Origin: Tetradesmus obliquus
Taxonomy: Eukaryota > Chlorophyta > Chlorophyceae > Sphaeropleales > Scenedesmaceae
Direction: 5' to 3'
Assembly (NCBI GenBank): GCA_030272155.1
Contig: CP126200.1
Span: 2,914,001-2,978,000 of the forward strand
Length of the DNA stretch: 64,000 bases
Below the pieces are notes generated by a model. The model made no database searches. It had not been told where the DNA came from and saw only the letters and a program-made list of their open reading frames with translations. Below are positions 1 through 12,388 of this stretch, one piece after another. Both the position numbers and the translations under genes were made by a program. The first letter of the stretch is position 1, and each line of letters starts with the position of its first letter.

Positions 1-1939
1 CAGGAATTGCCCGTAATGCAGCGAGCGGAACGCAGCCTGCAGCAGCACACACACACAAACCTTTGTGTCAGCACAACGGTGTGGCGTTATCAAGAAGTGA
101 GATGCATATGCTGACAAGGCAAAGAGTTGATCTGTTGGGTAGCTGATGGGGAATGCAAGCACATGCCAGGTTGAATGCTTCTGACACATCAGCTCAACAG
201 AATGCGCTGCCGCTCAAGCCATCCATCCTTAGCGCCACCGTGCTGCTGCTGCTGGTGCCGCGGCAGCCAGCATAACGGCAGCATCACTGCCAACCGACGC
301 GCGGCCTGTGTGCAGCTCCCACATGATGACGCCAAAGGCGAAAGTATGCCTTTGTTGCCTCTATGTTACGTTGAATGCATGCAGTAAGTAACTGTGGTAC
401 AAGTGCCGCCCACCTGGCCCGTGTACAGCTCCCACATGCTGATGCGAAACGCAAGCGTTTCCTGCAATGTTTCCTCTAGTTTTATGGGCAACCTCTACGT
501 TGTGCAGAATTTGATATGGCAAAAAGGATTGCCAAAAGGTTTGCAAATGCAAAATGTATCATATTATGCAATGCAATGCAAAATGTATCGTGTTATTCCA
601 GTCGCCCACCTGGCCCGTGTACAGCTCCCACATGGTGACGCCAAAGGCGTACACGTCAGCAGGCATGCCCATGCGCCCGTAGCGCAGCAGCTCTGCAGCA
701 AGCAGAGACAGGTGCACACGCGTTCACGTACACAGCAGCAGCAGCAGCAGCAGCAGCACACGCGCCATTGCCGCTGAGCACCACATTGCAGGACCCCTAA
801 GCACCTCGTCCTGCAGGACAAGCTACGGAGAGTGATCAGCCATCATGCATCGCTGTGTCTTGGATGCAGGAAGGTATGCCAGGGCACCTGTTGGCTTGAA
901 CCCCTGATGCACGCAAAGTATTACACGAATGCTGCATACACTGAAGAACAGCAGTCAAGGGGCGGCCTCGCACAGTGTCCGCAGCCTCACCTGGTGCTGT
1001 GTGGCTGAGGGTGCCGCAGGTGTTGGTGGTCCTGTGCGTCTCATGCTGCTTGATGGTGCGAGACAGGCCTGCGGACACACACAACAGCAGCAGCAGCAGT
1101 GGTTGCATGGTGGGTGGAACATGCATAAATGCCAAGCCAGATTAAAATGAGGCACATGTGCTAGCCATGCAGACGTCTCCTCTACTGCTCAACCAACCAT
1201 GTACTTTCAAGTGCCTGTACAACAGTTGCGTGATCCACAAAATGCAGGTGCAGCAGCTGCACATGCTGCTGTTGTCTAGATCTTTCCTGTAATAGCTGCA
1301 ACTCAGCAGCACTCACCCAGGTCTGCCACCTTGGCCACCACTCCTAGCGGGCTCATGGCACTTGCGCTGACTAACACGTTGCGGCCATTCTGCATAGCAG
1401 CAGCAGCAGCAGCAGCAGCAGCACGCCTTGAAGGAACATAATGGGGAGAATTGCCATGCGCAACACAGCGCTGAGACAACCCAAACTACTACTCAGCCGC
1501 TGAGCGGCGCCCCACAGGACTTTCTTTTCAACCAAATACTTATCTGCATGATCAATTGAGCTTCATCAAACCCAATAGCTGACATAGCTGGACTATCTGT
1601 CACTGTCTGTTAGGAACATGTGAAGTCAAAAACAATCAAACATCCCCACCACGTTGCCATGCACCACGCCGGCCTCGTGCAGCGCCTTGAGCCCCTCCGC
1701 CACTGGCCCACGCGCTACTACTTCTTGTAACCAACATAACACATTGAAACATAATATAACATAACGTAGCATAACACTACTCTCACCAGGTCGCCGTGCA
1801 CCACGCCTGCCTCGTGCAGCGCCTTGAGCCCCTCCGCCACGTCACGCAGCAGCAGCAGCACCTTGAGCATCCGCTCGTCGTCCTGCGGGCACGGCGCTGG
1901 CAGCTTGGCCACCAGGTTGCCCAGCGTGCCGCAGTCACT

Positions 1940-2018
<79 letters not shown>

Positions 2019-2262
2019 GTAGGTGACACGGAGGGAAAAGAGTTTGTGAAGGTCAAAAGCAGCATGGCCACCAGGTTGCCCAGCGTGCCGCAGTCACTGC
2101 AAGAACCAAACGAGGAAACGGCACTGAGTAATGTTACAAAATAGGCGATGAGACTGCGGCATGGTTGATATGGCAGGAAAAGAGCAGGTTGTCCACATGC
2201 AAGACTAGGGCGCAGCTGCTGTGAGACCGCAGTGCATGATCTCGCTGCACATACTGCCGGTG

Positions 2263-2296
<34 letters not shown>

Positions 2297-5200
2297 CCCT
2301 GCTACGAGTCAATTGTGAGAGGTGTGCCGCAAGCTCGAGCCACTCACCAGTACTCAGTGATCAGCCTGCAGCAGTTGGCAAGGCAGCAGCAGCAGGACAC
2401 AGGCAAGGTCAGCCAGAGCCGAAACAAGTTGAGCACAACATGACGCTGTGGTGCTTTGCACTTGCTGCAGCAGCACAATGACTCAGCACCTCTGCTGTGC
2501 TCAGCTGCAGCAGCTCGATGCAATCAGAGGACCTTCTACTATGCAAACACACAGCTGGGCATGGCGATCTGAAGTGCAATCATGGCGATCTGAAGTGCAA
2601 TCAAAGGACCCTGCTCGTACACATACAAGCAGCTTAGCATGGCATGACGATCTGAAGCACATCAACACAGTGCAAAACAGAACCTGAACCCTCAGGCCTC
2701 ACCAGGTTTCTGCTCGCTCAGGTTCCTCCAGCAGCAGTGACGTCATGCAGCCCTCCAGCGATCCAGTGCTGCCCTGATTGACCTCATTGCCCACTGCATT
2801 GGCACCATCCTGCTGCTGCTGCTGCTGTTGCTGCTGCTGCGGGCCGCCCTCCTTTGAGCCCCTTTGATCCAGCGAGCCAAACACCATAAACCCTGCGCCT
2901 GAACCCTGGCCTGCTGAACCCGTGCCCGCTGAACCGCCGAGCCCCAGGGCATTGTGTGCGGCCAAGTTGTGCAGCTGCACGCTGCTGCCCATCGAGCCTG
3001 AATGCTGCTGCTGCTGCTGCTGCTGCTGCCGATCGCTGCCGCTGTTGCTGCTGCCGTGTAGGATTGGCATCAGGGGGGAGCGGCCCATTGTAGAGCCAAA
3101 TGCAGCAGCCACCTCGGGCGGTTTCCCTGAGGGCGTGTAGAAGATGCTGCTGCTGCATGCTGCTGCAGCTGCCTGCGGCGCGACGCCCCCTGCAGCCTGA
3201 ATATGCTGCTGCTGCTGCCGCTGGTGGTGCTGCTGCAGCAGTGCAGCTGGCAGTGGCTGGCTAGTGCCCTGAGATTTGCTGCAGCTGCTGGCGCTGCTGC
3301 GGGTGCCAGCGGTGGAGCCGAGCAGCTGAGAGGCATTGATTGGCTGAGTCAGCAGGGCTGGCATGCCGGCTGCTGCTGCTGCTGCGTGGTGGTGGCCGCC
3401 GCTGCTGGGAGCACTGCCAGGGATGTGCTGCATACGTGGGTGCTTGTAGGTGATGCAGCGGAAAGCTCTGACCACGTTTGGGTGGTTGAACTGCGGCAGG
3501 GATACGTGCCAGGTACAGTAGCAGCACCAGGAACGAATGGATGAATGGCAGCCGATTGCAGGCAGGGGTTTGTTGCGCAGCAAATCCAATAAGATTATGC
3601 TGGACGACATGCAAAACAGCACACTGGCCACTAGACACATTTCATTGAAGTAGGCAAACTGCCAAGGGCTCTTGGCTCGCATCAGAACCAGGTGATGTTA
3701 GTGTTGGCTGCTGCGTGTTGTGTGTGGCATGTTGGGTTTGCAGCGTGTCCTGGGTGTTGAAGTGCATCAGTCGCACCTGCATCATGAGCTTGATCCAGCA
3801 GTAACACAGTAAAAATAATGTATTATGTATAATACACATATCATATTATATTGAATTTAATATATTGTATTATATATATAATATAATGTAATAAATATCC
3901 AGCGCACCTGCATCATGAGCTTGACCTCATTCTCCACCACTGCTGATGTGTCGCCGCTGTGCTCGATGACCTTCACAGCCACCTGCGGATGCAGCGCACA
4001 CAATCAATCAATTACACGTCGTTCTAGCAAGAGGTGAACCCAGAGGAGGGAGCCACTCCCAAACCACCTTGGATGATTTGCAGCGCACACAGCACAGGTA
4101 GTTGTGATGTGCTGTAGCCAACAGAACGTGTCCCATGCACACGGTGAGGGACCCAAGTGTGACATTTGAAATGTACATGGTGGAATACAGCATCGAGCAA
4201 GGCGGCACAGTTGAGGTGGAACTACTCCCACACAGGCTGCGTTGCATGCCCAGTGAAAGCCCAGAACAATGGTGATCAGAGCATAGCTGGAGACACCCGG
4301 AGGCGCCCAGCCACGTGGTGCATGTACAATCACCCCATGAGCCTTGTCTGGCTCCTTTGTGGGTGGGCCTGTGGCCCTACTTGGTAACTGGGTAAAGGTG
4401 CGCGGAGCAGAAGTCTGCAAACCCACAGCCACAGCCAGATCCCCACCTGGCGCCCGGCCCATCTTGCCAGATACACGCGCCCAAAAGATCCTGCAAGCAC
4501 CGACGCCAAAGATTCAGCAGCAAAAAACACACCAGGGTTGAAGCGGTTGGGTGTACTCATATGCGCGTATATAAGCAGCTGCTGTGGCGCATACAGGGCC
4601 AATGCATATCCTGGCCAAGCAATGCTTGAAGGTGCGCAGCTTTGCATTTCTTATGCTAGACTGTCCATCTTTGCATATACACTAAGCTTGCACGCAAGGT
4701 GCCCAACCAAATGCGCTGCAGCGTACAGCTGACGGCCAAGCCCACTCGTACACTGCTGTGTTGCCAAATATGTGCAATGACATACATCATTCGTTGATAC
4801 ATTGATGTGCATAGCGTCGCACCTGCGCCAGCCAGCCTGCCAAACACCACTCGGTCATCTTCCACAGCGCCCAACAGCGGCGGTTGCAGCACAGCTATGC
4901 GCAGATACCACCCAAATCACGCTTTTGTTGCCTGTGGTTTACACAACAGCGTCGCACCTGCGCCCAGCCAGCCTGCCAAACACCACTCGGTCATCTTCCA
5001 CAGCGCCCAACAGCTGCGGTTGCAGCACAGCTATGCGCAGATACCACGCAAATCACGCTTTTGTTGCCTGTGATTCACACATCAGCGTCGCACCTGCGCC
5101 CAGCAGCCTGCCAAACACCACTCGGTCATCTTCCACAGCGCCCAACAGCTGCGATTGCAGCACAGCTATGCGCAGATACCACCCAAATCACGCTTTTGTT

Positions 5201-8200
5201 GCCTGTGATTCACACATCAGCGTCGCACCTGCGCCCAGCAGCCTGCCAAACACCACTCGGTCATCTTCCACTGCACCCAGCAGGGGCGATTGCAGCACAG
5301 CTATGCGCAGCCACCACTCAAATCACGCTTTTGTTGCCTGTGGTTTACACAACAGCGTCGCACCTGCGCCCCGCAGCCTGCCAAACACCACTCGGTCATC
5401 CTCCACTAAATCACACTGTGCATCCGTTACAATGCATCTTGCTGCCTGTACTTGTTCAAACAGCCTCACCTGCGCCCAGCAGCCTGCCAAACACCACTCG
5501 GTCATCTTCCACTGCACCCAGCAGGGGCGATTGCAGCACAGCTATGCGCAGCCACCACTCAAATCACGCTTTTGTTGCCTGTGGTTTACACAACAGCGTC
5601 GCACCTGCGCCCAGCAGCCTGCCAAACACCACTCGGTCATCTTCTACCGCACCCAGCAGCGGCGTGGTCAGGCTTGATGTCACATGCCAGCCCCTGCGCA
5701 GGCCTCGCGGCATCCACAGCTCGTCATCCTCCCTGCACGCGTGAAGTAACATGTTACAAACATGTTATATTGTGTTACATAAGGTCAGGTCTGCAATTGC
5801 TCGGCATTTACAGCTCATCGTCCTCGCTGCAACAGCAATGGGGTTGATCACCATGATTTGAGGCGCGCATATCAGCGAGCCGCGACACCAAACAGAATAA
5901 TGTGGCCTGTGATTCAAGCTGTAGCGCAGCAACTCACCCTCTGCCACCCCGCCCTGCTGCAGCAGTGTCAGCAGGGCCAGGAGGGCCCCTGTGGCTGGGG
6001 CCTGCAACGCTGCCGCTGCCAGCAGCTGCAGCGTCTTTGTTGTGGGTAACGAGCTGCTGCTTCAGCTGCCGCCGGTGCCACTTGTAGGCCGCGAATGCGC
6101 AAGCAGCCATCACCGCCAGTACTGCGGCGATTCACAGCGTTGGCGTGATTGCGGCAGGGTAAAGCATTAGATCTTTCGGTGAGGGGCTTGACGACAAGGC
6201 AGCGGAACACGGCAGCAGCTGATGCAGCAGACTGGCCAACGCATGCGAAAGAGGGCAAGCACTGCGAGCAGGCTGCCACGCACATGCAATGTGCAGCAAA
6301 CAATGCAACCCAAGCAGTGGGTGAAACCTTTGATTGCTCCAGCCAGCAGCGCCACTGTTGCACGCATACTGCCGCAATGCAAGCCACAACAAGCAAACCA
6401 GCTGGCGCTACCCAGTCTGCTGCTCACTCACCGGCGACCATTACTGGCACTGCAATGGCAGCCACCGGCACGCTGCTGCTGCTGCTGCCGCCATGGGCTG
6501 CATGCTCTGCTTCAGCCCTGTCAATGGCCTGTGTAGCAGACAATGGCAGCAGCGCAGGAGGCCGTAACACAGTCAACACCGTTCCAACGTCAACAGCACA
6601 GTCACCAATCCTGACTGCAGCAAAGTCGACACCGTTCCATGCGGAAGTGAGTCGTAACAAGATAGGATAGGTTACCACACGCTTGTCAGCGTGCCGCTTG
6701 TTACGAGTCAACTCCACGCCAGGCAGCAGCATTCTGCAGCACATGTCTGCCTGTTTCCTCTTGTTTCCTCCCCCTTCTGAGGCTACATTCAGGCCAATTC
6801 CAGCTCACTGCATTCACCCACCTGGTTCACGCAAGCATCCGGGCTTTTGATGTCCAGGCAGGACTGCGGCACCTCCTGCTCACAAAGCCGCACCTTGCGG
6901 CTCTCTGACAGCGCATAGCCGCCAAACGGCGGGCCGCCCTCTGCAGCAAAAATAACATGATAAGTAACAATATAACATACGTGAAGCCAATTGATCTGCC
7001 GTGCCACAGTCGGCAGTGTGCAGCTCCGGTTCTAAAGCGAGACGGCGAGTGGTGCTGTCTTCGATTAGGTGGCGTGCACTGAGAGCGTGCACCGGGCAAC
7101 TGATGAGACACCTGGCAGTTTGCTGAACGAGTGACACAATTGCAAAGCTGTTCTAACACACTGCACAGCATGCTACATGAGGGCTCATTGCTGTGGTGGT
7201 GTCAGCATTTGTCGCCGGCACAGCAGCTGCTGCTGCGGACAGTCACCTTGCTCAGTCAGCGGCACATCAACTGTATAGTCGTTCATTTTCAGTGATTGTG
7301 TGTACGTCCTTCCCTGCATTGCAGCGGCACAGAACAGAAAAGTAACTCAGGGTCAACGCCTGACACTAGGTTGCCTTGTGTGTGTGTTTAGTTTAACAAA
7401 AGTCCTCTCCTGCTGCTCTGCGCTGACAACAGGGAATTGCGCCGGTGACTGCAACTGCTATGAAAGAGGTGTAGATGTCAAAACAAACCAAACCACCAAC
7501 ATGAACTGTTTCATCTCACCGTCAAATGTCTGCAATGCTGCGCTCACCTCAAAAGTGACGTTCACAAATTCAAAGTCCTGCGGCTTGCTGCTGCCTGGCA
7601 GTATGCTGCTGCGCTTGGTGCGGCTGGTCACTTGCGCCAAGTGACGTGGGCTGGTGCACGCAACTCGCAGCTTGTATATATCATCCGCAATAATCCTGCT
7701 GCCCGGCATGCCCGGCATGCCCAGAAACAGATCGTATACGCTGCCTGTGCCACGGCGTTCGTTGCTAATTGTGATGTTGCTGAATGTGAGAGTGCAATTG
7801 CGGCACAGCTCAACAAGCGCCCGTTTGTATTCCAAGTTCAGGACAGTATCCTTGCCTTGCAGGCCTGTGATCGTCAAATTCCTGCAACAGCGGAAAAATT
7901 GCCTGCTTGAGGACGAAGGTGCACATGAAGGCACTGCGGCAGCTGAAGCACAAAGGAGGCCTCTGCGCTGCTGCGGTTGAGGATTCGGACTCAGCAGGTG
8001 CTACAGCATAATCACATGGCCCACGTGCAGCAACATGCTCTTCGAGGCAGCACTGTGGTAGCAGCTGCTGCTTGCAGCTGAATGCTCACCTGGCGATCAG
8101 CAGCGGCGACCCCAGGTAGCTGTCAAGCAGGTGATCTATACTGTAGTTGGAAGTGATCACTATGCTAGTCACATTTCGGTCTTGCAGCGCCTGCACCAGC

Positions 8201-8421
8201 GAAACTGTGGTTCCGAAGCTTGCTGTTCCGTCCTGTGGCTCGCCCACATAGGCCACACCAGCTGCCGCCACGGACACTGCCACCACAACGTATAGTACTG
8301 ATATAAGCACCTGGAACGTCGGGCTGCATGCTCGTGTCACCGGCGTGGTGGAGCCAAGACGCATGACCATTCCGCGTGAGCGGTCCATGTTCAGCTGGGG
8401 ATTTAAAGGCCATGAAGGCAT
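1..8421 (-). CDS. Receptor-like Ser/Thr protein kinase (TKL type), single-pass, C-terminus off window
   Basis: Sixteen exons, all phases closing: 8421-8090, 7881-7548, 7313-7247, 6940-6822, 6750-6432, 6121-5938, 5732-5605, 4490-4447, 3982-3908, 3487-2703, 2365-2348 (18 nt), 1937-1787, 1389-1317, 1068-991, 692-610 and 36 to beyond the edge; at least 942 residues. Residues about 38-59 are a hydrophobic signal/anchor. About 60-375 is an extracellular region with N-glycosylation sites and NLTITG-type strands, resembling beta-helix ectodomains. A membrane helix at about 376-402 ends in KWHRRQLKQQ. The kinase follows: GRLLGAGSFGRVYLARW P-loop, VAVKV lysine near 513, FNHPNVVRAF, an insert of about 240 residues rich in Gln/Ser/Ala, ETWLITEYCDCGTLGNL, HGDLNGRNVLV catalytic loop, VADLGLSR (DLG for DFG), TAPELL and ADVYAFGVTMWELYTG. 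The aspartates needed for catalysis are present. Ligand and substrates are unknown. Several introns hold partial exon copies. The start is the first ATG before the anchor; a second ATG lies 11 codons on. Confidence 0.88.
297..448 (-). repeat. Two echoes of kinase exon 692-610
   Basis: Segments at about 297-345 and 402-448 repeat the part of exon 692-610 encoding AFGVTMWELYTGQ, and the second also keeps the GTGGGC donor. Both have substitutions and lie in the intron before the last visible exon. Confidence 0.75.
1644..1704 (-). repeat. Echo of kinase catalytic-loop exon
   Basis: This repeats the 3' part of exon 1937-1787 (VAEGLKALHEAGVVHG) with two substitutions that change the following D-L to N-V, and then a GTGGGG donor-like site. 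It lies in the intron between exons 1937-1787 and 1389-1317. Confidence 0.75.
1940..2015 (+). repeat. (CAG)n microsatellite at an intron end
   Basis: About 25 CAG units directly abut the acceptor of kinase exon 1937-1787, so the transcribed intron ends in a (CUG)n run. Confidence 0.95.
2068..2102 (-). repeat. Echo of the start of kinase exon 1937-1787
   Basis: CTGCAG plus the first 32 or so bases of the exon (DCGTLGNLVA) are repeated upstream of the (CAG)n run. The copy then diverges and has no clear donor. Confidence 0.75.
3806..3899. repeat. AT-rich island in a kinase intron
   Basis: About 90 bp are nearly all A/T with many overlapping TATA/ATAAT words, in otherwise GC-rich DNA. The island lies between a short repeat of the downstream exon edge (3776-3795) and the exon itself (3908-3982), so it is probably an insertion or duplication scar. 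Confidence 0.7.
4816..5647 (-). repeat. Tandem array of kinase P-loop exon copies
   Basis: A unit of about 135 bp is repeated about seven times; donor-side starts are near 4816, 4951, 5087, 5222, 5357, 5466 and 5598. On the minus strand each unit carries a 42-nt piece of the exon encoding VEDDRVVFGRLLGA plus its GTGCGAC or GTGAGG donor, followed by intron sequence. The highest-coordinate unit belongs to the full exon 5732-5605. Extra copies near 5228-5271, 5363-5416 and 5471-5518 retain an AG just before the core and are in phase 1-1. The copies near 4822, 4957 and 5093 have CTG where the acceptor AG would be, and the 4957 copy also carries a 1-nt insertion. Copies differ at scattered sites. 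Confidence 0.9.
5803..5832 (-). repeat. Echo of the start of kinase exon 5732-5605
   Basis: GTTGCAG followed by a copy of the EDDEL-encoding exon start, in which the next codon has become TAA. If spliced it would end the protein just before the kinase domain. Confidence 0.7.
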
Positions 8422-9137
8422 TCAACACTAAGCATGATGGTCTACAGTCGAAACGTGGAGGCGATAGCCCTGTGCTTCTGCATCTATTGGCGTTGGGTCT
8501 GCATCGTCGAGCATCAGATGGCCGATTGGTTGCTGGCCTGACCGTTGAATGATCTGTACAGAACCTGTCAACTGCAGGAGACTGGATATGGCGGTGGGTG
8601 CTTCATGACAAACTGCACGCTGTGAAATGGTATAGTGTGGTAAGGACATGACAGCGTGGCGTGATCGCCTTTTTTCGCCGTCAAAGGCCGAAATATCTTG
8701 AACGCGTTTAATGTGGCGCAAATATGTCACGAAGAACGCTAGGAACCGGTGCTGTCACCCGCCAAAGTGGCACCGTGGCAAGTCAAGCTGGCTGCGTCAT
8801 CCCTGCTGTCGCAGGCATACGCGAAGTGATGTGTAATACAACTCGCCGTCGATAGGATTGCTTATGTTGACCCAGCGATGGGCCGAGCTTGCTCAAGCGC
8901 CGGCAGCCAGACTGTGTCACAGGTACATGTGTAATCTTTGGCACGATTTGTGTGTTACACGACGGGAACACAGCCCGTTTTCGAGCCAATGACAGGCTCA
9001 TTGAACAACCACTATATTAACCATCCACTGGATTTGGCCAGTGACTCTAGCGCACTGGCAAGCTGCCCTAGTGGCACACCAGTCACCCAGGGGGCAACTC
9101 AAAAGCTCACAGACACCCATCCATGAAAAGCAAACAC
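8422..9137. other. Intergenic region between the kinase and WDR60
   Basis: This lies upstream of the kinase start and downstream of the WDR60 stop, and holds the promoter of the kinase and the 3' UTR of WDR60. The minus-strand TGTAA at 8955-8959 is the only processing word I can point to. No coding exon was recognised. Confidence 0.5.
8955..8959 (-). terminator. Candidate TGTAA polyadenylation word, WDR60
   Basis: TGTAA on the minus strand about 180 nt beyond the stop. TGTAA is the usual polyadenylation word in green algae; use of this copy is inferred. Confidence 0.35.
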
Positions 9138-10094
9138 TCAGCAGCCTGCCAGCAACTGCTGTATGGCTTGCAATGCATCGCTGCTAACTGCGTCGGCACC
9201 AGTAGCAGCACCACCCATTGCCAACGCGTACAGCACAGTGCTGCTGTCACTGTACCCCACAGCTGCAACACAGCTTGTGGGCGCTGCTGCATTGCCGGTC
9301 CCCTGACAAGCCTTGCTGCTGTTGCTGCTGCTGTTGCTTCTCAGCCGCATGCTCCTGCTGCCACTGCTGCTGCTGCTGTTCATACAAAGCTGCGCTGTTG
9401 CACTGCTGCTTGTGCAAGCCACCTCCATGCAGCACGGCAGCACTGCTGCCCCGGCAGCAGACAGCCGTGCCAAGCTGGTGCTTGCTACTGCATGCATGGT
9501 GGTCTGCTGCAGGTCGAACACCAGCAGGCCGCCATCGGCAAACAGTACCAGGAACACACTAGGGTGCATAGGTGCCCACCTGCATCACAACCAGGGCAGG
9601 TCGACAGCAGCGACAGTTGCGGCAGCAACAAAGCGTTAATCTCCAGTCAGTTGAACACACGGTGAACGGAAATCCAGCAGCAAGCATGAAGACTGCAGAA
9701 ACAGCTGCTCAATGCTGCATGTGGCATGGTCTGCTGAGTTGCTAAGTGTTTGCTATCATAGCAAGCCATAGTATGGCTTGATTGGTGACACTAAGCATGG
9801 TTGGAGCCTGGCTACTGAGCAACAGCATGACACCCAAAAGACACAGATGCTGCACAAAGCTACTTGCAGCTGACCATCATCCAGAACTTCACAATTTCAC
9901 AGTTTCACAATTTCAGCCCCCCGCCCCACCTCAGAGCCAGCACAGGGGCGTTGCGCAGCTGTTGCCACAGCAGCACCGGCCGTGACCTGGCCGCATTGAA
10001 CAATGCTACACTGCCGCAGCTGTAGCCAGCAAGCCACGCCTCCGGGCAGTCGGGGCTGACTGCTATGCTCACGACACTCCCCTGCACGCCAGTG

Positions 10095-10132
<38 letters not shown>

Positions 10133-12319
10133 CCTGGCAGTTGAGCTGTAGGTGTCTGCCGTTTTGTCTGTGTCAGCAGCACCACCTGCAGCATCTGCTG
10201 GCTTGCCCCAGCTGGACATCTGCTCCCACTGCGCTGCAACATACTCCCGTGGGGGTGATGGTGTGCCCAAACATGCGCCTTTCAGCACCCTGCCCCTGCT
10301 GAGGCCCACCAGCAGCTGCTGGTTTGGCCCTGGCAGCAGCGCCAGTGCTAACGCAAGCATGCTGCTGCTGCCGCTGCCATGTGCAGCTGTGTGGGTGGGT
10401 CTGAGGTGCAGAGGCTTAGCAGCTACTGGCCCTAGTGGAAGGGCCTCCAGAGTCTTCACCAGCCAAACACGGCTGCCTGGAAGCGGCACATGCACAGCGC
10501 ATAAGATTTCAGCAGGCTACAGGATGAATGCCTGCTGCAGCTCTGTTGTGGTGGTACCATGGCAGTAGCAGCAGCATGAAATCCATGCTTGTAGATGCAA
10601 CGTTGGCATCACAGGCGCAGCTGTCATGTCCTGCCAATTGCACTGTGTTCTTGTTATGTGCTGCACCTGCACGTACAGACGCCCATGCGCACTGCTGGCC
10701 TGCTGTTGCTGTTGCGGAGGGTCCTGTCCAGCTGCTTGATATCTACTCACCTGCGCGGGTGCCCAGGTCCGCAGCTGCTGCTGCCGCCCCTGACTCTGCA
10801 GCCAGCCTGCCAGCAGCAGCCCCCAGCATCACACTGAACATTGCCACAGTGCCGGCAGCACTCAAAGTGACAAGCTGGCATGCAGCACCGCCCTGAGACG
10901 CTGCATTGCCGCTTGCTGCTCTGCTTGATGCCGAGGGCTGTAGTACAGCTACTGCCACAATGCTGTCAGTGGAGGTGAGACCCAATTCAAAGGCGGTACA
11001 TGTTGTACTGCTGCTGCTGCCTGGCTTGGTGCTGCTGTTGCTTGTTGAGAAGTTGGCTCGGGCACTTGGCTCGGGTGTCATCAAGCTGGGTTCACTGCTG
11101 CCGGCTGTCAGAGGTAGCTCTGTGCTGTAAGATGGCCTTCTGGCTGGTAGCTGCTGCTGCTGCTGCTGCTGCTCTGCTTGCTGCAATTTGTCTTTAAAGT
11201 GCTGCTGCTGCTGCTGCTGCTGCTGCTGGGGTTGATGAAGCTTGTCGGGCTCTGACAGGTCCCAGCAGCACAAGCCGCCCTCCTCCATGCCTGTTGCAAG
11301 CAGCAGTAGTGTTGACCAGCAACCAAGCGCCGGCAGTAATCAGCCAGGAGCAGCAGACTGAAGCCGGATGGCAGGGGCATATTCAGCTGCACGTTGTGGG
11401 GTGGCAGCACACACACGCAAGCAGTCACAAGTGTGCAGGTGTCGCGGGAGCTGAGCGCTATGTGCAATTGGGCGCTAAGTGCTGCTGCTAGTATCCTTGC
11501 AACTGATGCTAGTCAAGATCTAAGCTGCTGAGCAAGCAGCTGATGTAGAGCTACAAGGAAAAGGGACCAGACAGCTGGATGCAGTCTCCCTTCCCCCCCC
11601 TTTGCTCATGCCATGAGCAAACAGCTAGCAGCATCCTGCAAAGCAAGATGGTCGCCGTCACTGCTGCTGACTGCCAAAAACAGTGCAGGCATACAGGTAC
11701 AGAACTAGTCAACAGAAGAACGTGCTGTACACATGCAATGTATGCTGCCTCAAAACAACACTCCATGCACGAGCAATGTGGTCAGACCAGCAAATTAGGC
11801 AGATGCCTGTCACGCAATCTGCCGACATGTTCCAAGACGTGCATTGCAACTGCATAACAGCTCATGCACCCTGAACCTTGCTCAAGATCACTAGGCCACT
11901 CCCATCCACATGGGCCCTGGCACTAGCCGCTGTTGCACGGCACACCTCTACTACACAGCCGTGTCTTCATCTGCATGTTCGGACACTGCAGATACAACTG
12001 TACACAAGCTCACAGTATGATGCAAACTGTTTAAGCTCCACTTGTAGTACAGTGCAACACAGTACAACAACCACTGCATGCCGTACACCTCAGGCATGTA
12101 CCGCCCTGTGCACACACTACTGCTCAGTGTGAACACCACTTGCTGCTGCCTCATCAACATGCTGGGTTTCCTTTTTTCCAAATGTCACCACATAACTACT
12201 TTCTCTCCTGACCCACTTGCTGCAGTACAAGGGTCACAGGAGATGCTGTCACTGCATCCTTTTCCATTTTCCATCCACTCTCAACTGCCCCAAGCATGCA
12301 GCACAACCGCAACTGCGCT

Positions 12320-12388
<69 letters not shown>

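Noticed and set aside
4816..5647. CRISPR-like or satellite array
   Set aside because: Units are exon plus intron pieces of the kinase with ~135-bp period, not short repeats separated by unique spacers.
4802..5744. Plus-strand ORFs of up to 291 codons with repeated blocks
   Set aside because: They are the antisense of the P-loop exon array; the repeat period is ~135 bp and the minus-strand kinase model explains it.
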